Of a stretch of DNA of 64,000 nt, positions 8,836-18,403 are shown in pieces; within the stretch, counting starts at the first letter, position 1; every line of letters begins with the position of its first letter. Source of the stretch: Serratia proteamaculans (GTDB lineage: Bacteria > Pseudomonadota > Gammaproteobacteria > Enterobacterales > Enterobacteriaceae); NCBI RefSeq assembly GCF_013337185.1, contig NZ_SWDE01000001.1, positions 248,001 to 312,000 on the forward strand, written 5' to 3'. Under the pieces are notes generated by a model. That model saw only the letters and a list, made by a program, of their open reading frames with translations. It did no database searches and was not told the origin of the DNA. Position numbers and translations under genes: made by a program.

Positions 8836-9648
8836 TCAGAATCTGCCGCCATCGCGTCGCCAGGCGTCCGCGGTGAGGGCTTCACCAAAGTGGCTGGCGA
8901 TCAGGCGTTTGGTCAGTTCGTGCAGCGGGGAAGCCAGTACTTCTGCGGTACTCCCGCGTTCGACGATTTCCCCTTCGTGCATTACCATCACCTGATCGCT
9001 GATATGCTTCATCATCCCCAAATGCTGGGTCACGTAGATATAGGAGATGCCGTGTTTCTCCTGCAATTCGAGCATCAGGTTGATGATCTGCGAGCGCATC
9101 GACATATCCAGTGAGGCCAGCGCCTCATCGGCCACGATCACCTTGGGTTGCAGGATCAGCGCACGGGCCAATGCCACTCGCTGTTTCTGGCCTGAGGCCA
9201 GCATATGCGGATAATAATTGGCGTGGTCCGGCAACATCCCTACCTGGCGTAGCGTCTGGTTGATGTGCTGCTCGCGCTCCGGGGCCGCCATTTCGGTATT
9301 CAGCCGCAGCGGGGCATCCAGCAGTTGGCCAATACGCTGGCGAGGATTGAGCGAAGTGCTCGGATCCTGAAATATCATGCGAATGCGCTGGCTACGATAG
9401 CGATAGTCGCCATAGTTGAGCCGATGATCGTCGATCAGCAGTTCGCCGGATGAAGGCTCCACCATGCCGGACAGCATCTTGGCCAACGTCGATTTACCGG
9501 AGCCGTTCTCGCCGATGATGGCCAGCGTTTGTCGCTCACGCAGGGTAAAGCTGACCGATTTCACTGCCTCAACGTGCTGGCGGCGAAACAGCCCGGTGCG
9601 GTAGCGGTAGGTTTTGCTCAGATTACGCACTTCCAACAGCGTTTCCAT
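8836..9648 (-). CDS. sapF: Peptide ABC transporter ATP-binding protein SapF
   Basis: A 270-residue ABC ATPase with Walker A GENGSGKST (about residue 48), signature ASGQKQRVALARAL, Walker B VIVADEAL and H-loop TQHLGMM. It is the last gene of sapABCDF, starting 1 bp after the sapD stop with a GGAGGAG ribosome site. With SapD it should power the SapBC permease in the inner membrane. The Sap system is tied to resistance to cationic antimicrobial peptides, to putrescine export in E. coli, and to Trk potassium uptake through SapD. Length and motifs are normal. Confidence 0.93.
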   Translation of the reverse strand: METLLEVRNLSKTYRYRTGLFRRQHVEAVKSVSFTLRERQTLAIIGENGSGKSTLAKMLSGMVEPSSGELLIDDHRLNYGDYRYRSQRIRMIFQDPSTSLNPRQRIGQLLDAPLRLNTEMAAPEREQHINQTLRQVGMLPDHANYYPHMLASGQKQRVALARALILQPKVIVADEALASLDMSMRSQIINLMLELQEKHGISYIYVTQHLGMMKHISDQVMVMHEGEIVERGSTAEVLASPLHELTKRLIASHFGEALTADAWRRDGGRF

Positions 9649-9649
9649 G

Positions 9650-10642
9650 TTATTGCTCCTCCATGTTCAGCGGGAAGTGGCAGGCGAACAGGTGGTTTTT
9701 CACCGGGCGCAGGCGTGGTGTTTCAATGCACTTTTTCTGGGCATAAGGGCAACGTGGCCCCAGGCGGCAACCGATAGGTAAATGCTCCAGCGACGGAATG
9801 GCACCCGGCAGGGTGTTGAGACGGCTTTTATGCGGCAAGGCGCGGCCGAAGTCCGGCATTGAGCGGATCAGCGCCTGGGTGTAAGGATGGTGCGGCGCGG
9901 CCAGCAGGTCTTCACACTGGGCGCTTTCCACCGTTTGGCCGCAGTACAGCACGTTGACCCGATCCGCCCATTTACTCATCATTTGCAAATCGTGGCTGAT
10001 CAGCAAAATGGTGGTGTTGTTGTTTTGGTTCAGGCGCGCCAGCAGGCGGAAAATCTGCGCCTGGGTGGTCGGTTCCATGGCGTTGGTGGGTTCGTCGGCA
10101 ATCAGCAGGCGCGGCTGATTGGCCAGGGCGATGGCGATCATCACTTTCTGGCATTCGCCGTCGGTCAGCTCATAGGGGAAGCTGCCCATAATGTCCTTGT
10201 GATCCTTGATCCCCACGCGGTGCAGTAGCTCAATCGCGCGGCGTTTGCGCCAGTTAAAACGTTGCCACCAACGGCCCTTATAGGTCCAGCCAGGGATCGC
10301 CTGCGCCAACTGGCGGCCAATGCTTTCGGACGGATCCAGACAAGACTGCGGTTCCTGGAAGATCATCGAAACGTTATGCCCGACCAGTTTGCGTCGTTCA
10401 CGCGGGGTCAGTTGCAGCAGGTCGATATCGTCAAAACGGAAACGGTCGGCGGTAACGCGCCAGTTGTCTTTGGTGACGCCGCAAATTGCCTTTGCGATCA
10501 GGCTTTTGCCTGAACCGGATTCGCCCACCAAACCACGGACTTCCCCTTCGCTCAACGTCATGCTGACACGATCAACCGCCTTGACCGGCCCTTCGGCGGT
10601 CATAAATTCAATCGTCAGGTTGCGGATATCAAGTAATGGCAT
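9650..10642 (-). CDS. sapD: Peptide ABC transporter ATP-binding protein SapD
   Basis: A 330-residue ATPase of the oligopeptide-transporter type: Walker [12 protein letters not shown], signature [15 protein letters not shown], Walker [13 protein letters not shown]. Its C-terminal extension has the C[14 protein letters not shown] cysteine cluster common in Dpp/Opp-like ATPases. The signature carries DGEC instead of the usual SGGQ, as in SapD elsewhere. The start overlaps the sapC stop by TAATG, indicating translational coupling. E. coli SapD also supports Trk potassium channel activity. Confidence 0.93.
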   Translation of the reverse strand: MPLLDIRNLTIEFMTAEGPVKAVDRVSMTLSEGEVRGLVGESGSGKSLIAKAICGVTKDNWRVTADRFRFDDIDLLQLTPRERRKLVGHNVSMIFQEPQSCLDPSESIGRQLAQAIPGWTYKGRWWQRFNWRKRRAIELLHRVGIKDHKDIMGSFPYELTDGECQKVMIAIALANQPRLLIADEPTNAMEPTTQAQIFRLLARLNQNNNTTILLISHDLQMMSKWADRVNVLYCGQTVESAQCEDLLAAPHHPYTQALIRSMPDFGRALPHKSRLNTLPGAIPSLEHLPIGCRLGPRCPYAQKKCIETPRLRPVKNHLFACHFPLNMEEQ

Positions 10643-11532
10643 TATTCCACCCCTGTATTGATTGCGCGGCGCATTCCGTCGCCCAACAGGTTAACCAGCA
10701 GCACGCTGATCAGGATCGCGGCACCGGGCAGCATTACCGTCCAGGGGGCGACATACACCAGCTCCAGCGAATCGCCGAGCATGGCTCCCCATTCCGGTGA
10801 CGGGAGCTGTGCGCCGAGATCGAGGAAGCCGAGTGCGGCAATATCCAGGATCGCCATCGACAGCGCTCGGGTGAACTCCGTCACCAGCACCGCCACAATA
10901 TTAGGCATCACGGCATACCACAGGATCTGCAGCGTAGAGGCACCGTCCAGACGCACCGCGACCACATATTCTTTTTCCAGCTCGTCGTGTACTGCGCTGT
11001 AGATAGTGCGCACCATGCGTGGCAATAACGCCAGCCAAACGGCCAGCATGGCGTGTTCGAGCTTGGGCCCGAGAAACGCCACCACCACAATCGCCAGCAG
11101 CAGCGAAGGGATGGAGAGCAGGGTGTCGAGAATATGATTGAGCACCGCAGAGCGAAAACCACGGGTGACGCCGGCAAATACCCCCAGTATCACCCCGACC
11201 ACGGAAGCGGCCACGGTGACCAGCAGTGCGGCGCCGTAAGTGGCGGCGGTACCGGCCAGCAGACGGCTGAGAATATCGCGACCGAGGTCGTCAGTGCCCA
11301 GGAAGAAGGAAACGTTGCCGTAACGCGACCAGGAAGGTGGCAACAGTTGATAGCCCAGGAACTGTTGATCGAGCGCATAAGGTGCCAGCAGGCTGCCGAA
11401 CAGGGAAAGCAGCAGCAGCGCTATCACGCCGTAGAAGCCAATCATCGCCAGCGCATCACCGTAAAAAATCCGCCAGGTGTAGAGCAGCGGACTCGGCATT
11501 TTCTTTTCGCGGTATACGTTATCTAAGGGCAT
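10642..11532 (-). CDS. sapC: Peptide ABC transporter permease SapC
   Basis: A 296-residue inner-membrane permease with about six predicted membrane segments and the binding-protein-dependent EAA-like loop ([17 protein letters not shown]). The N-terminal [23 protein letters not shown] matches SapC and the DppC class. The start [11 protein letters not shown] (ATG 11532) aligns with E. coli SapC MPYDSVYSEK and overlaps the end of sapB by 14 bp. It partners SapB. Confidence 0.93.
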   Translation of the reverse strand: MPLDNVYREKKMPSPLLYTWRIFYGDALAMIGFYGVIALLLLSLFGSLLAPYALDQQFLGYQLLPPSWSRYGNVSFFLGTDDLGRDILSRLLAGTAATYGAALLVTVAASVVGVILGVFAGVTRGFRSAVLNHILDTLLSIPSLLLAIVVVAFLGPKLEHAMLAVWLALLPRMVRTIYSAVHDELEKEYVVAVRLDGASTLQILWYAVMPNIVAVLVTEFTRALSMAILDIAALGFLDLGAQLPSPEWGAMLGDSLELVYVAPWTVMLPGAAILISVLLVNLLGDGMRRAINTGVE

Positions 11533-12484
11533 ACCATTCCTTATGTTTCAGTGGGTTGGTGGCAGCGCCCAAGATATCGGCCAGCACGTTAATGGTGATC
11601 ACCAGCGTGCCCACCACCATCACTCCGGCGGAGATCGCCGCGTAATCCTGCTGGCGGATGGCATTAATCATCCAGCGCCCGAGGCCCGGCCAGCTGAACA
11701 CCACTTCGGTGATCATCGCCAGCGTCAGCATGGTAGAGAACTGCAGGCCCAGTTTGGGCACGATCGGCGGCAGGGCATTATGCAGCACGTGGCGGCGGAT
11801 AATGGTGAAACGGGACAGCCCACGGGTCGCGGCGGCTTTGATGTAGTTCTGGTTGAGTACGTCGTCGGTGCTGATACGCATCAGGCGCACTACCTCGGTG
11901 GTCGGTGCTACCGCCAGTGCGGCAATTGGCAGGATCATATGGCGTAGCGCGCTGCCAATCATTTCGCTGCGATAGGGCGAATCAGATAGCCAGGCGTCAA
12001 TCAGGGCAAAGCCGGTGATCGGTTTAACCTGATACAGCAGATCGAAACGGCCGGAAACCGGTAGCCATCCGAGGTGCAGTGAGAAAAACAGCATCAGCAG
12101 CAGTGCCAGCCAGAACACCGGCATCGAGAAACCGAGCAGCGCAAAGGTGCTGATGGCGGTGTCCTGCCATTTACCGCGCATCACGCCGGCAATAATCCCC
12201 AGCGGAATACCGATAAATAACGCCAGGGTGAAAGCCAGAATGCACAGTTCCATGGTCGCCGGGAACACTTCACGGAGTTGCTCGCTGATGGCCTGGCCGT
12301 TAATGCTGGAAACGCCAAAATCCCAGTGCAATAGACTGACAAAGTAAAACTGATAGGCATCCAGCAGGGCGGCACCGTTCAGCGGGGCACGCGGTGTGAA
12401 ATAACTCAGGCTAAAGCTGACCAGCGTCAGGAAGAACAGCGTGATCAGCAGCAGCAGGCAACGGCGTAAGGTAAAGATAATCAC
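11519..12484 (-). CDS. sapB: Peptide ABC transporter permease SapB
   Basis: A 321-residue permease of the DppB/OppB type. It begins [19 protein letters not shown], has several hydrophobic segments and an EAA loop around [24 protein letters not shown]. It overlaps the sapA stop by 4 bp (ATGA-type coupling) and the sapC start by 14 bp, so it is cotranslated within the operon. It forms the membrane channel with SapC. Confidence 0.93.
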   Translation of the reverse strand: MIIFTLRRCLLLLITLFFLTLVSFSLSYFTPRAPLNGAALLDAYQFYFVSLLHWDFGVSSINGQAISEQLREVFPATMELCILAFTLALFIGIPLGIIAGVMRGKWQDTAISTFALLGFSMPVFWLALLLMLFFSLHLGWLPVSGRFDLLYQVKPITGFALIDAWLSDSPYRSEMIGSALRHMILPIAALAVAPTTEVVRLMRISTDDVLNQNYIKAAATRGLSRFTIIRRHVLHNALPPIVPKLGLQFSTMLTLAMITEVVFSWPGLGRWMINAIRQQDYAAISAGVMVVGTLVITINVLADILGAATNPLKHKEWYALR

Positions 12485-14133
12485 TTTTTCGGCCCCTCCG
12501 CAGATTCACGGAACACGCCGGCAAATGACGCATTGCCAAACGGGCTCAGTACCAATCCCTTGATGTCGTAACGATAGGCCTGCAGGCGCAATGAAGACGC
12601 CAGCGGCAACACCGGCAGTTGTTGTTCGAGAATTTTCTGCGCCTTCTGATAGTTTTCGATTCGCTGCGCCAACTGCTGTGACAGCAGGGCATTTTGCAGC
12701 ACTTCGTCAAAACTTGGGTCACACCAGTGAGCATAGTTGGTTTGTGAGCGGATTGCCGCGCAGCTCAGCAGTGGCCGGAAGAAGCTGTCCGGGTCGTTAC
12801 TGTCGGTGGCCCAACCGGTCAGGGTCAGGTCGTGATTCATCTCCATCAACCGGGCTTCCTGGAAGCGGCCTTCAACCGGCACGATGGTGACTTTGATCCC
12901 CACCTGGGCCAAATCGGCCTGGATCAGTTCGGCGGTCTTCAGCGGGCTGGGGTTGTAGGATTGTGAAGCGGTAGGCACCCACAAGCGCAGGTTGAGTGAC
13001 TCAATACCTGCCTGTTTCAGCATTTCGCGTGATTTAGCCGGATTAAACTCGGTGACGTGCGCATCATTGTCGTATGCCCACGAAGCGCGCGGCAAAATAG
13101 AAGCGGCGGTTTCTGCCGTGCCGTAGTAAATCGACTGCATCAGACGCTGGTTATTGATTGCCAGCGAAATCGCCTGACGAACTTTCAGGTTATCCAGCGG
13201 CGGTTTGCGGGTGTTGAACGCCAGATAGGCGATATTCATCCCCGGGCGCAGCGTCAGGCGCAGACGCGGGTCATCACGCAGAATAGAAAGCTGGCTGGCG
13301 GCCGGATAGGCCAGTACATCGCACTCGCCGGTCAGCAGCTTCGACAACCGACCGGTGCCACCGGCACCCAGGTCGATCACCACCTGCGGCATACGCGGTT
13401 TACCTTTCCAGTACAGATCGTTGCGTGCCAGACGAATGTATTGCCCGGAGCGATATTCATTCAGCAGGAAGGGCCCGCTACCGACAGGTTCGCGGTCGAT
13501 CATTTCCTGGCGCCCTTCACGTGTCAGGTTGTCAGCGTATTCAGCCGACAGCACCGGCGCATAGTGGGTCGCGATATGCCACAGGAAGGAGGCGTCCGGT
13601 GCTTGCAGGCGGATTTCGACCGTGTATTCGTCGAGCTTTTTCACGCTTTGCACCGAGTCGCCAAACTGCAGGCTGTCGAAGTACGGATACTCGCCGCCGT
13701 TGACGTCATGGTATGGGTGCTTCTGGTTAAACACGCGCTCGAAGCTGAATACCACGTCGTCGGCGTTCAGTTTCCGGGTCGGTGTGAACCAGGCGGTGGT
13801 CTGGAAGGGCACATCCTTACGCAGATGGAAACGGTAGGTCGCGCCGTTATCCAGCACTTCCCAGCTTTGCGCCAGTTCGGGGATCAGCCGATAAGTATAG
13901 GGGTCAACATCCAGCAGACGATCGTACAGCTGTGCGGCCAGGGTATCGACCGTCAGGCCGCTGCTGGCCATCTGCGGGTTAAAGGTGTTCAGTATGCCGC
14001 TGACACAATAGACAAAGCCGCTTTGGCGGATGTCCGGCAGCGGAGGGGCCACGGCGGGCGCAGGAGGTGTTGAGGCCAGGGCGGTGCTCGCCAGGCAACT
14101 CAGCGACAAAATCCAAAGGGGTAAACCACGCAT
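12481..14133 (-). CDS. sapA: Periplasmic peptide-binding protein SapA
   Basis: A 550-residue solute-binding protein of the SBP family 5 fold, similar in length to E. coli SapA. A signal peptide is visible ([21 protein letters not shown]). Family motifs include [25 protein letters not shown] and [16 protein letters not shown]. It would deliver peptides, antimicrobial peptides or related ligands to SapBCDF. It is the first gene of the minus-strand operon. The promoter must lie in 14134-14300, the same intergenic region that carries the Zur box for the opposite cluster; the box is 137 bp from the sapA start, so shared control is not implied. Confidence 0.93.
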   Translation of the reverse strand: MRGLPLWILSLSCLASTALASTPPAPAVAPPLPDIRQSGFVYCVSGILNTFNPQMASSGLTVDTLAAQLYDRLLDVDPYTYRLIPELAQSWEVLDNGATYRFHLRKDVPFQTTAWFTPTRKLNADDVVFSFERVFNQKHPYHDVNGGEYPYFDSLQFGDSVQSVKKLDEYTVEIRLQAPDASFLWHIATHYAPVLSAEYADNLTREGRQEMIDREPVGSGPFLLNEYRSGQYIRLARNDLYWKGKPRMPQVVIDLGAGGTGRLSKLLTGECDVLAYPAASQLSILRDDPRLRLTLRPGMNIAYLAFNTRKPPLDNLKVRQAISLAINNQRLMQSIYYGTAETAASILPRASWAYDNDAHVTEFNPAKSREMLKQAGIESLNLRLWVPTASQSYNPSPLKTAELIQADLAQVGIKVTIVPVEGRFQEARLMEMNHDLTLTGWATDSNDPDSFFRPLLSCAAIRSQTNYAHWCDPSFDEVLQNALLSQQLAQRIENYQKAQKILEQQLPVLPLASSLRLQAYRYDIKGLVLSPFGNASFAGVFRESAEGPKK

Positions 14134-14267
14134 AGAGGCTTCATGGGTTAATAAGCAATAGCCTTAGTGTATCGCACTCTGACGAACAGCCCAATCCATT
14201 GAGCAAAATGGCTGAGTTTTCTGCTACTTGATTGAACAATTCGCCGTCATGGGCAAAAAAGTTTCAA

Positions 14268-14297
14268 TTGATATGTTATAACATAACAAAATAATGT
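14268..14297 (+). promoter_or_regulatory. Zur box overlapping the folE2 promoter
   Basis: The 23-mer at 14270-14292 fits the enterobacterial Zur consensus (GAAATGTTATA-N-TATAACATTTC) with about six mismatches and keeps the core ATGTTATA..ATAAC. The inner ATGTTATAACAT is a perfect palindrome. TTGATA (14268-14273) and TAATGT (14292-14297), 18 bp apart, could be the -35 and -10. Zinc-loaded Zur would cover both. This predicts derepression of folE2 and the two following genes under zinc starvation. Confidence 0.82.
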
Positions 14298-14338
14298 TAC
14301 CTTTCTCTGGCAATGTATCAATAATCGCAAGGGGATGT

Positions 14339-15268
14339 ATGAACAAGGTTGCACTTCCACCAACCCAGCCGCTGCCAGATGCACAGGCCTGGCAGGGGGC
14401 AATGAGTGATGTCGGACTCGATTGGGTAGGGATGCAAGGGATCGCACTGCCGCTGGAGTTGGCGGGCAAGCCGCTGATGGCAAAAGTTAATGCTGGGATC
14501 AATCTGCGTGCCAGTCGCCATGGTGCACGTGGAATACATATGTCGCGCCTGTACCTGACGCTGGATGAATTGACTCAGGGCGAACTGACGCCGCAACGTA
14601 TTGCTGACTCGCTGCGGGCTTTTCTGGCGTCGCAGCCGGAACACAGTGACAGTGCCAGCCTGAGTATCAGTGGCGAACTGCTGCTGTCGCGCCCGGCGCT
14701 GCTGTCGGCACATCGCGGCTGGAAAGCTTACCCACTGAAAATTGATGCCAGGCTAACCGCCGGGTTAACCCTGTCGTTGACGGTGGGCGTGCCCTATTCC
14801 TCCACCTGTCCGAGCTCGGCAGCGCTTAGTCGCCAACTGGCGCAGCAGCAGTTTCAGTTTGATTTCGAACAGTCAGCGGACAAAGTCGATCAGCAGCAGG
14901 TCATTGACTGGCTGGGTGAACAGGGCATGCCTGGCACGCCGCATAGCCAGCGCAGTTGGGCCTGGGTGACGGTCACGCTCAATGAGGACGAGGCCGAATT
15001 GCCGGTGGTCAATTTAATCGATCGCATCGAGCATGCGCTGGGCACACCGCTGCAGACGCTGGTGAAACGTCAGGACGAGCAAGCATTTGCCCTGGCTAAT
15101 GGCCAGAACCTGATGTTCTGTGAGGATGCCGCGCGCCGCCTGTATCGGATGCTGCGCAGCCAGTGCAACCACCGCGCTTTTTCATTGCGTGTGGAGCATC
15201 AGGAAAGCCTGCACGCCCACAATGCGGTGGCGGAGTTAAGCTGGCAGGAGGCTGAAAATGCTGCGTAA
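14339..15268 (+). CDS. folE2: GTP cyclohydrolase IB FolE2 (zinc-independent)
   Basis: A 309-residue FolE2/GCYH-IB enzyme, converting GTP to dihydroneopterin triphosphate, the first step of folate (and queuosine) synthesis, without needing zinc. Family hallmarks are the STCPSS cysteine near residue 156, and EHALGTPLQTLVKRQDEQAFA with FCEDAARRLYRML. I chose ATG 14339 because AAGGGGATGT precedes it; an upstream ATG at 14294 falls within or just after the promoter. It is the first gene of a Zur-controlled trio, overlapping the next gene by 11 bp. Role: replaces zinc-dependent FolE when zinc is scarce (known for the family; applied here from the Zur box). Confidence 0.92.
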   Translation: MNKVALPPTQPLPDAQAWQGAMSDVGLDWVGMQGIALPLELAGKPLMAKVNAGINLRASRHGARGIHMSRLYLTLDELTQGELTPQRIADSLRAFLASQPEHSDSASLSISGELLLSRPALLSAHRGWKAYPLKIDARLTAGLTLSLTVGVPYSSTCPSSAALSRQLAQQQFQFDFEQSADKVDQQQVIDWLGEQGMPGTPHSQRSWAWVTVTLNEDEAELPVVNLIDRIEHALGTPLQTLVKRQDEQAFALANGQNLMFCEDAARRLYRMLRSQCNHRAFSLRVEHQESLHAHNAVAELSWQEAENAA

Positions 15269-15818
15269 AAACCCCAGTGGCCATCTGCCACAGGTTTCAG
15301 CGAATGCCTACATCGATCCTACCGCCATTATTTGCGGCCGGGTGATTGTCGAAGATTTTGTCTACGTTGGCCCCTATGCCGTGATCCGTGCGGACGAACT
15401 GAATGCGGCCGGGGACATGGAGCCGATCATTATCGGTTCCCATTCCAATATTCAGGACGGCGTGGTGATCCACTCGAAAAGTGGCGCTGCGGTCACCATC
15501 GGCCGCTTCAGCTCCATTGCCCATCGCGCCATTGTCCACGGCCCGTGTCGCATTGAAGATCGGGTGTTTATCGGTTTTAACAGCGTGCTGTTCAATTGCC
15601 ATATCGGTTCCGGCTGTGTGGTGCGCTACAACGCGGTGGTGGATGGCGTGACGCTGCCGGAAAACCTGTATATCCCGTCAACCGAACGTGTCGGTGCCGA
15701 CAGCGATCTGTCGCTTTACCCGCAGGTCGATCGCGGCGCACTGCAATTTTCTGAAGAAGTGGCCGCCACTAACGTTGAACTGGTGCGCGGTTACCAGGCA
15801 TTACGCAATGAGTTTTGA
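15258..15818 (+). CDS. Gamma-class carbonic anhydrase-like hexapeptide protein
   Basis: The 186-residue left-handed beta-helix protein has hexapeptide repeats from about residue 15 to 140. All three metal-ligand histidines of gamma-carbonic anhydrases are present: the H of VVIHS, and both H of SIAHRAIVHGP. NIQDG and IRADE motifs match the CcmM/Cam class. The family hydrates CO2 and can use iron or cobalt as well as zinc. In a Zur operon it could substitute for zinc-dependent beta carbonic anhydrases; that role is inference. It starts inside the folE2 end with GGAGG. Alternative: a hexapeptide acyltransferase, less likely given the three His. Confidence 0.85.
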   Translation: MLRKNPSGHLPQVSANAYIDPTAIICGRVIVEDFVYVGPYAVIRADELNAAGDMEPIIIGSHSNIQDGVVIHSKSGAAVTIGRFSSIAHRAIVHGPCRIEDRVFIGFNSVLFNCHIGSGCVVRYNAVVDGVTLPENLYIPSTERVGADSDLSLYPQVDRGALQFSEEVAATNVELVRGYQALRNEF

Positions 15819-15830
15819 GTGAGGACCCCC

Positions 15831-17018
15831 ATGAATCCATTACCCGTAACCGTACTTTCCGGCTTTCTCGGCGCCGGTAAAACCACGGTGTTGAACCATA
15901 TTCTGAATAATCGTCAGGGCATGCGCGTGGCGGTGATCGTCAACGACATGAGTGAAGTGAACATCGACGCCGCGCTGGTCGAGAACGAAGTCCAGCTCGA
16001 TCGCCAGCAGGAAAAGCTGGTGGAGATGAGCAATGGCTGCATTTGCTGCACGCTGCGTGAAGACCTGCTGATTTCAGTGCGCGAACTGGCGCAGGCCGGT
16101 CGGTTTGATTATCTGCTGATCGAGTCCAGCGGTATCTCCGAACCCTTGCCGGTGGCAGAAACCTTCACCTTTGAGGACGAGCAGGGCGAAAGCCTGTCGC
16201 ACTTCGCCCGTCTGGATACTCTGGTCACCGTGGTAGACGGGGTCAACTTTATCCAGCAGTACCAGCAGGCGCAGTCACTGCAGGAGGCGGGTCAAAGCCT
16301 GGGCGAGGATGATTTGCGCAGCGTGGCCGATTTGCTGATCGAACAGATTGAGTTCTGCGACGTGATGCTGGTGAGTAAAACTGATTTGCTGACCCCCGAG
16401 CAACAGGGCGAAGTGATGGCGCTGCTCGCCAGCCTGAACCCGGATGCCAAAATCATCGCTATCTCTCCCGGCAAACTGCCGCTGGAGGCGGTATTAAACA
16501 CCGGCAGCTTCAGCTTTGACAAAGCGCAGCAGGCTCCGGGCTGGCTTAAGGAACTGCGGGGTGAGCACCTGCCTGAAACCGAGAACTATGGCATCAGCAG
16601 TTTTGTTTATCGGGCGCGTCGACCTTTTGCACCAGATAAATTCTATCGGGTGATCAACGGCGACTGGGGCGGTGGCAAACTGTTGCGCTCCAAAGGGTTC
16701 TACTGGCTGGCGACGCGTCCGCGTCAGGCTGGGCAGTGGAGCCAGGCCGGTGGCATCGCCCATTATGGGTTGGCGGGGACTTTCTGGCGCGCTATCGCAC
16801 AGGAAAACTGGCCGCAGGATGAAGAGACCCAGGCACAGATTATGGAGAAGTGGGTGGAGCCTTTTGGCGATATGCGCCAGGAACTGGTATTTATCGGGCA
16901 GAACCTGCCGCAGGCCGAAATAACCCGTTTGCTGGATGCCTGCCTGCTAAACGATGAGGAAATGGCGGCGGGGGTCGACTACTGGCATGAGATGGCCGAT
17001 CCCTTCCCTGAGTGGTAA
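15831..17018 (+). CDS. COG0523-family G3E GTPase (zinc-homeostasis type)
   Basis: A 395-residue G3E GTPase. Walker [11 protein letters not shown] near the N-terminus, the metal-binding CxCC ([12 protein letters not shown]) about residue 72, ESSGISEP (switch II), and SKTD for guanine binding; then a C-terminal CobW-C domain ([20 protein letters not shown]). I chose ATG 15831 with GTGAGGA before it over the GTG at 15819. Zur-controlled members (ZigA/ZagA/YciC) are proposed zinc metallochaperones that feed essential enzymes such as GTP cyclohydrolase. Linkage to folE2 and a Zur box supports that reading. Confidence 0.9.
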   Translation: MNPLPVTVLSGFLGAGKTTVLNHILNNRQGMRVAVIVNDMSEVNIDAALVENEVQLDRQQEKLVEMSNGCICCTLREDLLISVRELAQAGRFDYLLIESSGISEPLPVAETFTFEDEQGESLSHFARLDTLVTVVDGVNFIQQYQQAQSLQEAGQSLGEDDLRSVADLLIEQIEFCDVMLVSKTDLLTPEQQGEVMALLASLNPDAKIIAISPGKLPLEAVLNTGSFSFDKAQQAPGWLKELRGEHLPETENYGISSFVYRARRPFAPDKFYRVINGDWGGGKLLRSKGFYWLATRPRQAGQWSQAGGIAHYGLAGTFWRAIAQENWPQDEETQAQIMEKWVEPFGDMRQELVFIGQNLPQAEITRLLDACLLNDEEMAAGVDYWHEMADPFPEW

Positions 17019-17064
17019 TTGCACAATGACAGTGTGGTAATGAGAAAGATTCTCAACAAAGTGC

Positions 17065-17091
17065 TTTACAGGTGATACTGATAACTATTAT
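17065..17091 (+). promoter_or_regulatory. Fur box and ryhB promoter
   Basis: The 19-mer at 17074-17092 matches the Fur consensus GATAATGATAATCATTATC at 16 of 19 positions. TATTAT (17086-17091) is a likely -10 and TTTACA (17065-17070) a possible -35 with short spacing. The box covers the -10, so iron-bound Fur would block transcription of the downstream small RNA. Confidence 0.85.
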
Positions 17092-17097
17092 CATCGC

Positions 17098-17206
17098 CTG
17101 GCAGTTCACGGAAGGCCACAGCTTGTGGCTCTGCTGTGAAAGGCACGACATTGCTCACATTGCTTCCAGTGTTTTTTAAGCCAGCTCGGGTGCTGGCTTT
17201 TTTTTT
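17098..17206 (+). ncRNA. ryhB: RyhB iron-responsive small RNA
   Basis: The segment 17138-17170 (core words GCACGACATTGCTCACATTG and CTTCCAGT) is nearly identical to the conserved pairing core of E. coli RyhB. It is followed by the typical terminator GCCAGC-TCGG-GTGCTGGC with nine T residues (17179-17206). The Fur box immediately upstream fixes the 5' end near 17096-17100. RyhB uses Hfq to silence mRNAs of iron-using proteins when iron is low. The 5' region (17101-17137) differs from E. coli and folds into its own hairpin (GCCACAGC/TTGTGGC). It is convergent with pspF; the terminator ends 6 bp from the pspF stop codon. Confidence 0.93.
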
Positions 17207-17211
17207 GCCCG

Positions 17212-18219
17212 TTATTCTTCTTCTGCCTCGCCATTTTGCAACAGCGCGTGCTTTTTCAGCATGCCGCGCAACTGGTGATAGGTCAGCCCCAGCAGCTCTG
17301 CCGCCTTACGCTGATTAAATCTTCCCTGTTGCAGCGCGGCTTCGATTAGTGATTTTTCCTGCGCCAACTGCCAGGCTTTCAAATCCAGCGGCAGGGTTGG
17401 CCGCTCAGTTGGCGTTTCGCGCGCCATGGGCAATGGCATAGTTTCCCGTTGAGCGAAGGGGTTGATGATTATCTGATCCAACGCGCTGTCACTGGTACCG
17501 TGCCGATACACCGAGCGCTCCACTACGTTTTTCAATTCACGCACGTTGCCCGGCCAGTGATAGCCGAGCAGGGTGTCTCTGGCACGTTCGGTAAAGCCAG
17601 GGAACAGCGGCAGCGACAACTCGCGGCACATCTGAATCGCAAAGTGCTCGGCCAGCAACATGATGTCTTGCTGTCGCTGGCGCAGCGGCGGTAACTGCAC
17701 CACGTCGAATGCCAGCCGATCCAACAGGTCGGCGCGGAATTTGCCCGCCGCCGCCAGTGCGGGCAGATCGTCGTTGGTGGCACACACCAGCCGCACGTCA
17801 ACCTGCAGCGGCTGGCTGCCACCGACGCGCTCCAGGTGGCCGTATTCAATCACCCGCAGCAGTTTTTCCTGCACCAGCATCGGTGCGGTGGCCAGTTCGT
17901 CGAGAAACAGCGTGCCGCCGTCGGCCCGTTCAAAGCGGCCCAGATGGCGCTTCTGCGCGCCGGTAAAGGCCCCGGCCTCGTGTCCGAACAGCTCGGAATC
18001 CAGCAGGTTTTCATTCAGGGCCGCGCAGTTAAGCGAGATAAACGGCCCCTGCCAGCGGTTGGACAGGTAATGCAAGCGGTGGGCAATCAGTTCTTTACCG
18101 GTGCCGCGCTCACCGATCACCAACACCGGTTTGTTCAACTTTGCCAGTTGCGAGACTTGCTCCAATACTTCGACAAAGGCATTCGCTTCGCCCAACAGGT
18201 TTTCTAACTGTTCGCTCAT
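17212..18219 (-). CDS. pspF: Phage-shock-protein operon activator PspF
   Basis: A 335-residue bacterial enhancer-binding protein. It goes straight into the AAA+ domain (Walker A GERGTGKE), has the sigma54-contacting GAFTGA loop, DELATAP and R-finger regions, and a Fis-type HTH at the C-terminus (QRKAAELLGLTYHQLRGML). The lack of an N-terminal sensor domain is normal for PspF, whose ATPase is held in check by PspA. I chose ATG 18219 (MSEQLENLLGEAN) over the TTG at 18234, as it aligns with E. coli PspF. It is divergent from pspA with 184 bp containing the sigma54 promoter. Confidence 0.94.
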   Translation of the reverse strand: MSEQLENLLGEANAFVEVLEQVSQLAKLNKPVLVIGERGTGKELIAHRLHYLSNRWQGPFISLNCAALNENLLDSELFGHEAGAFTGAQKRHLGRFERADGGTLFLDELATAPMLVQEKLLRVIEYGHLERVGGSQPLQVDVRLVCATNDDLPALAAAGKFRADLLDRLAFDVVQLPPLRQRQQDIMLLAEHFAIQMCRELSLPLFPGFTERARDTLLGYHWPGNVRELKNVVERSVYRHGTSDSALDQIIINPFAQRETMPLPMARETPTERPTLPLDLKAWQLAQEKSLIEAALQQGRFNQRKAAELLGLTYHQLRGMLKKHALLQNGEAEEE

Positions 18220-18315
18220 GATGAATTTCGCCAATGTTTGGTGAAAATAATCACTCTACAGTATGCTCACAGAGAGTCAAAAATAAATAATCTTTATTAT
18301 TCAATTAAATAAAAG

Positions 18316-18332
18316 TTGGCACGGGTTTTGAT
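18316..18332 (+). promoter_or_regulatory. Sigma54 promoter of pspA
   Basis: TTGGCACGGGTTTTGAT has the -24 GG (18318-18319) and a -12-like TTGA (18328-18331), close to the E. coli pspA promoter TGGCACG...TTGT. It lies 72 bp before pspA and downstream of an AT-rich stretch (18240-18312) where PspF and IHF sites are expected. Confidence 0.8.
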
Positions 18333-18403
18333 TAAGTCTTAGGGAAATCTGTATGACCCAACGCGGCGCTTCAGACGCCATCAGAACCAAGAGGAAGTGA
18401 ATT

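Noticed and set aside
13057-14073. 338-codon plus-strand ORF opposite sapA
   Set aside because: sapA is complete and well matched; the antisense frame has no domain or ribosome site.
15258-15818. Hexapeptide acetyltransferase reading of the gamma-CA gene
   Set aside because: All three metal-ligand His of gamma-carbonic anhydrases are present and the IRADE/NIQDG motifs fit CcmM-like proteins.
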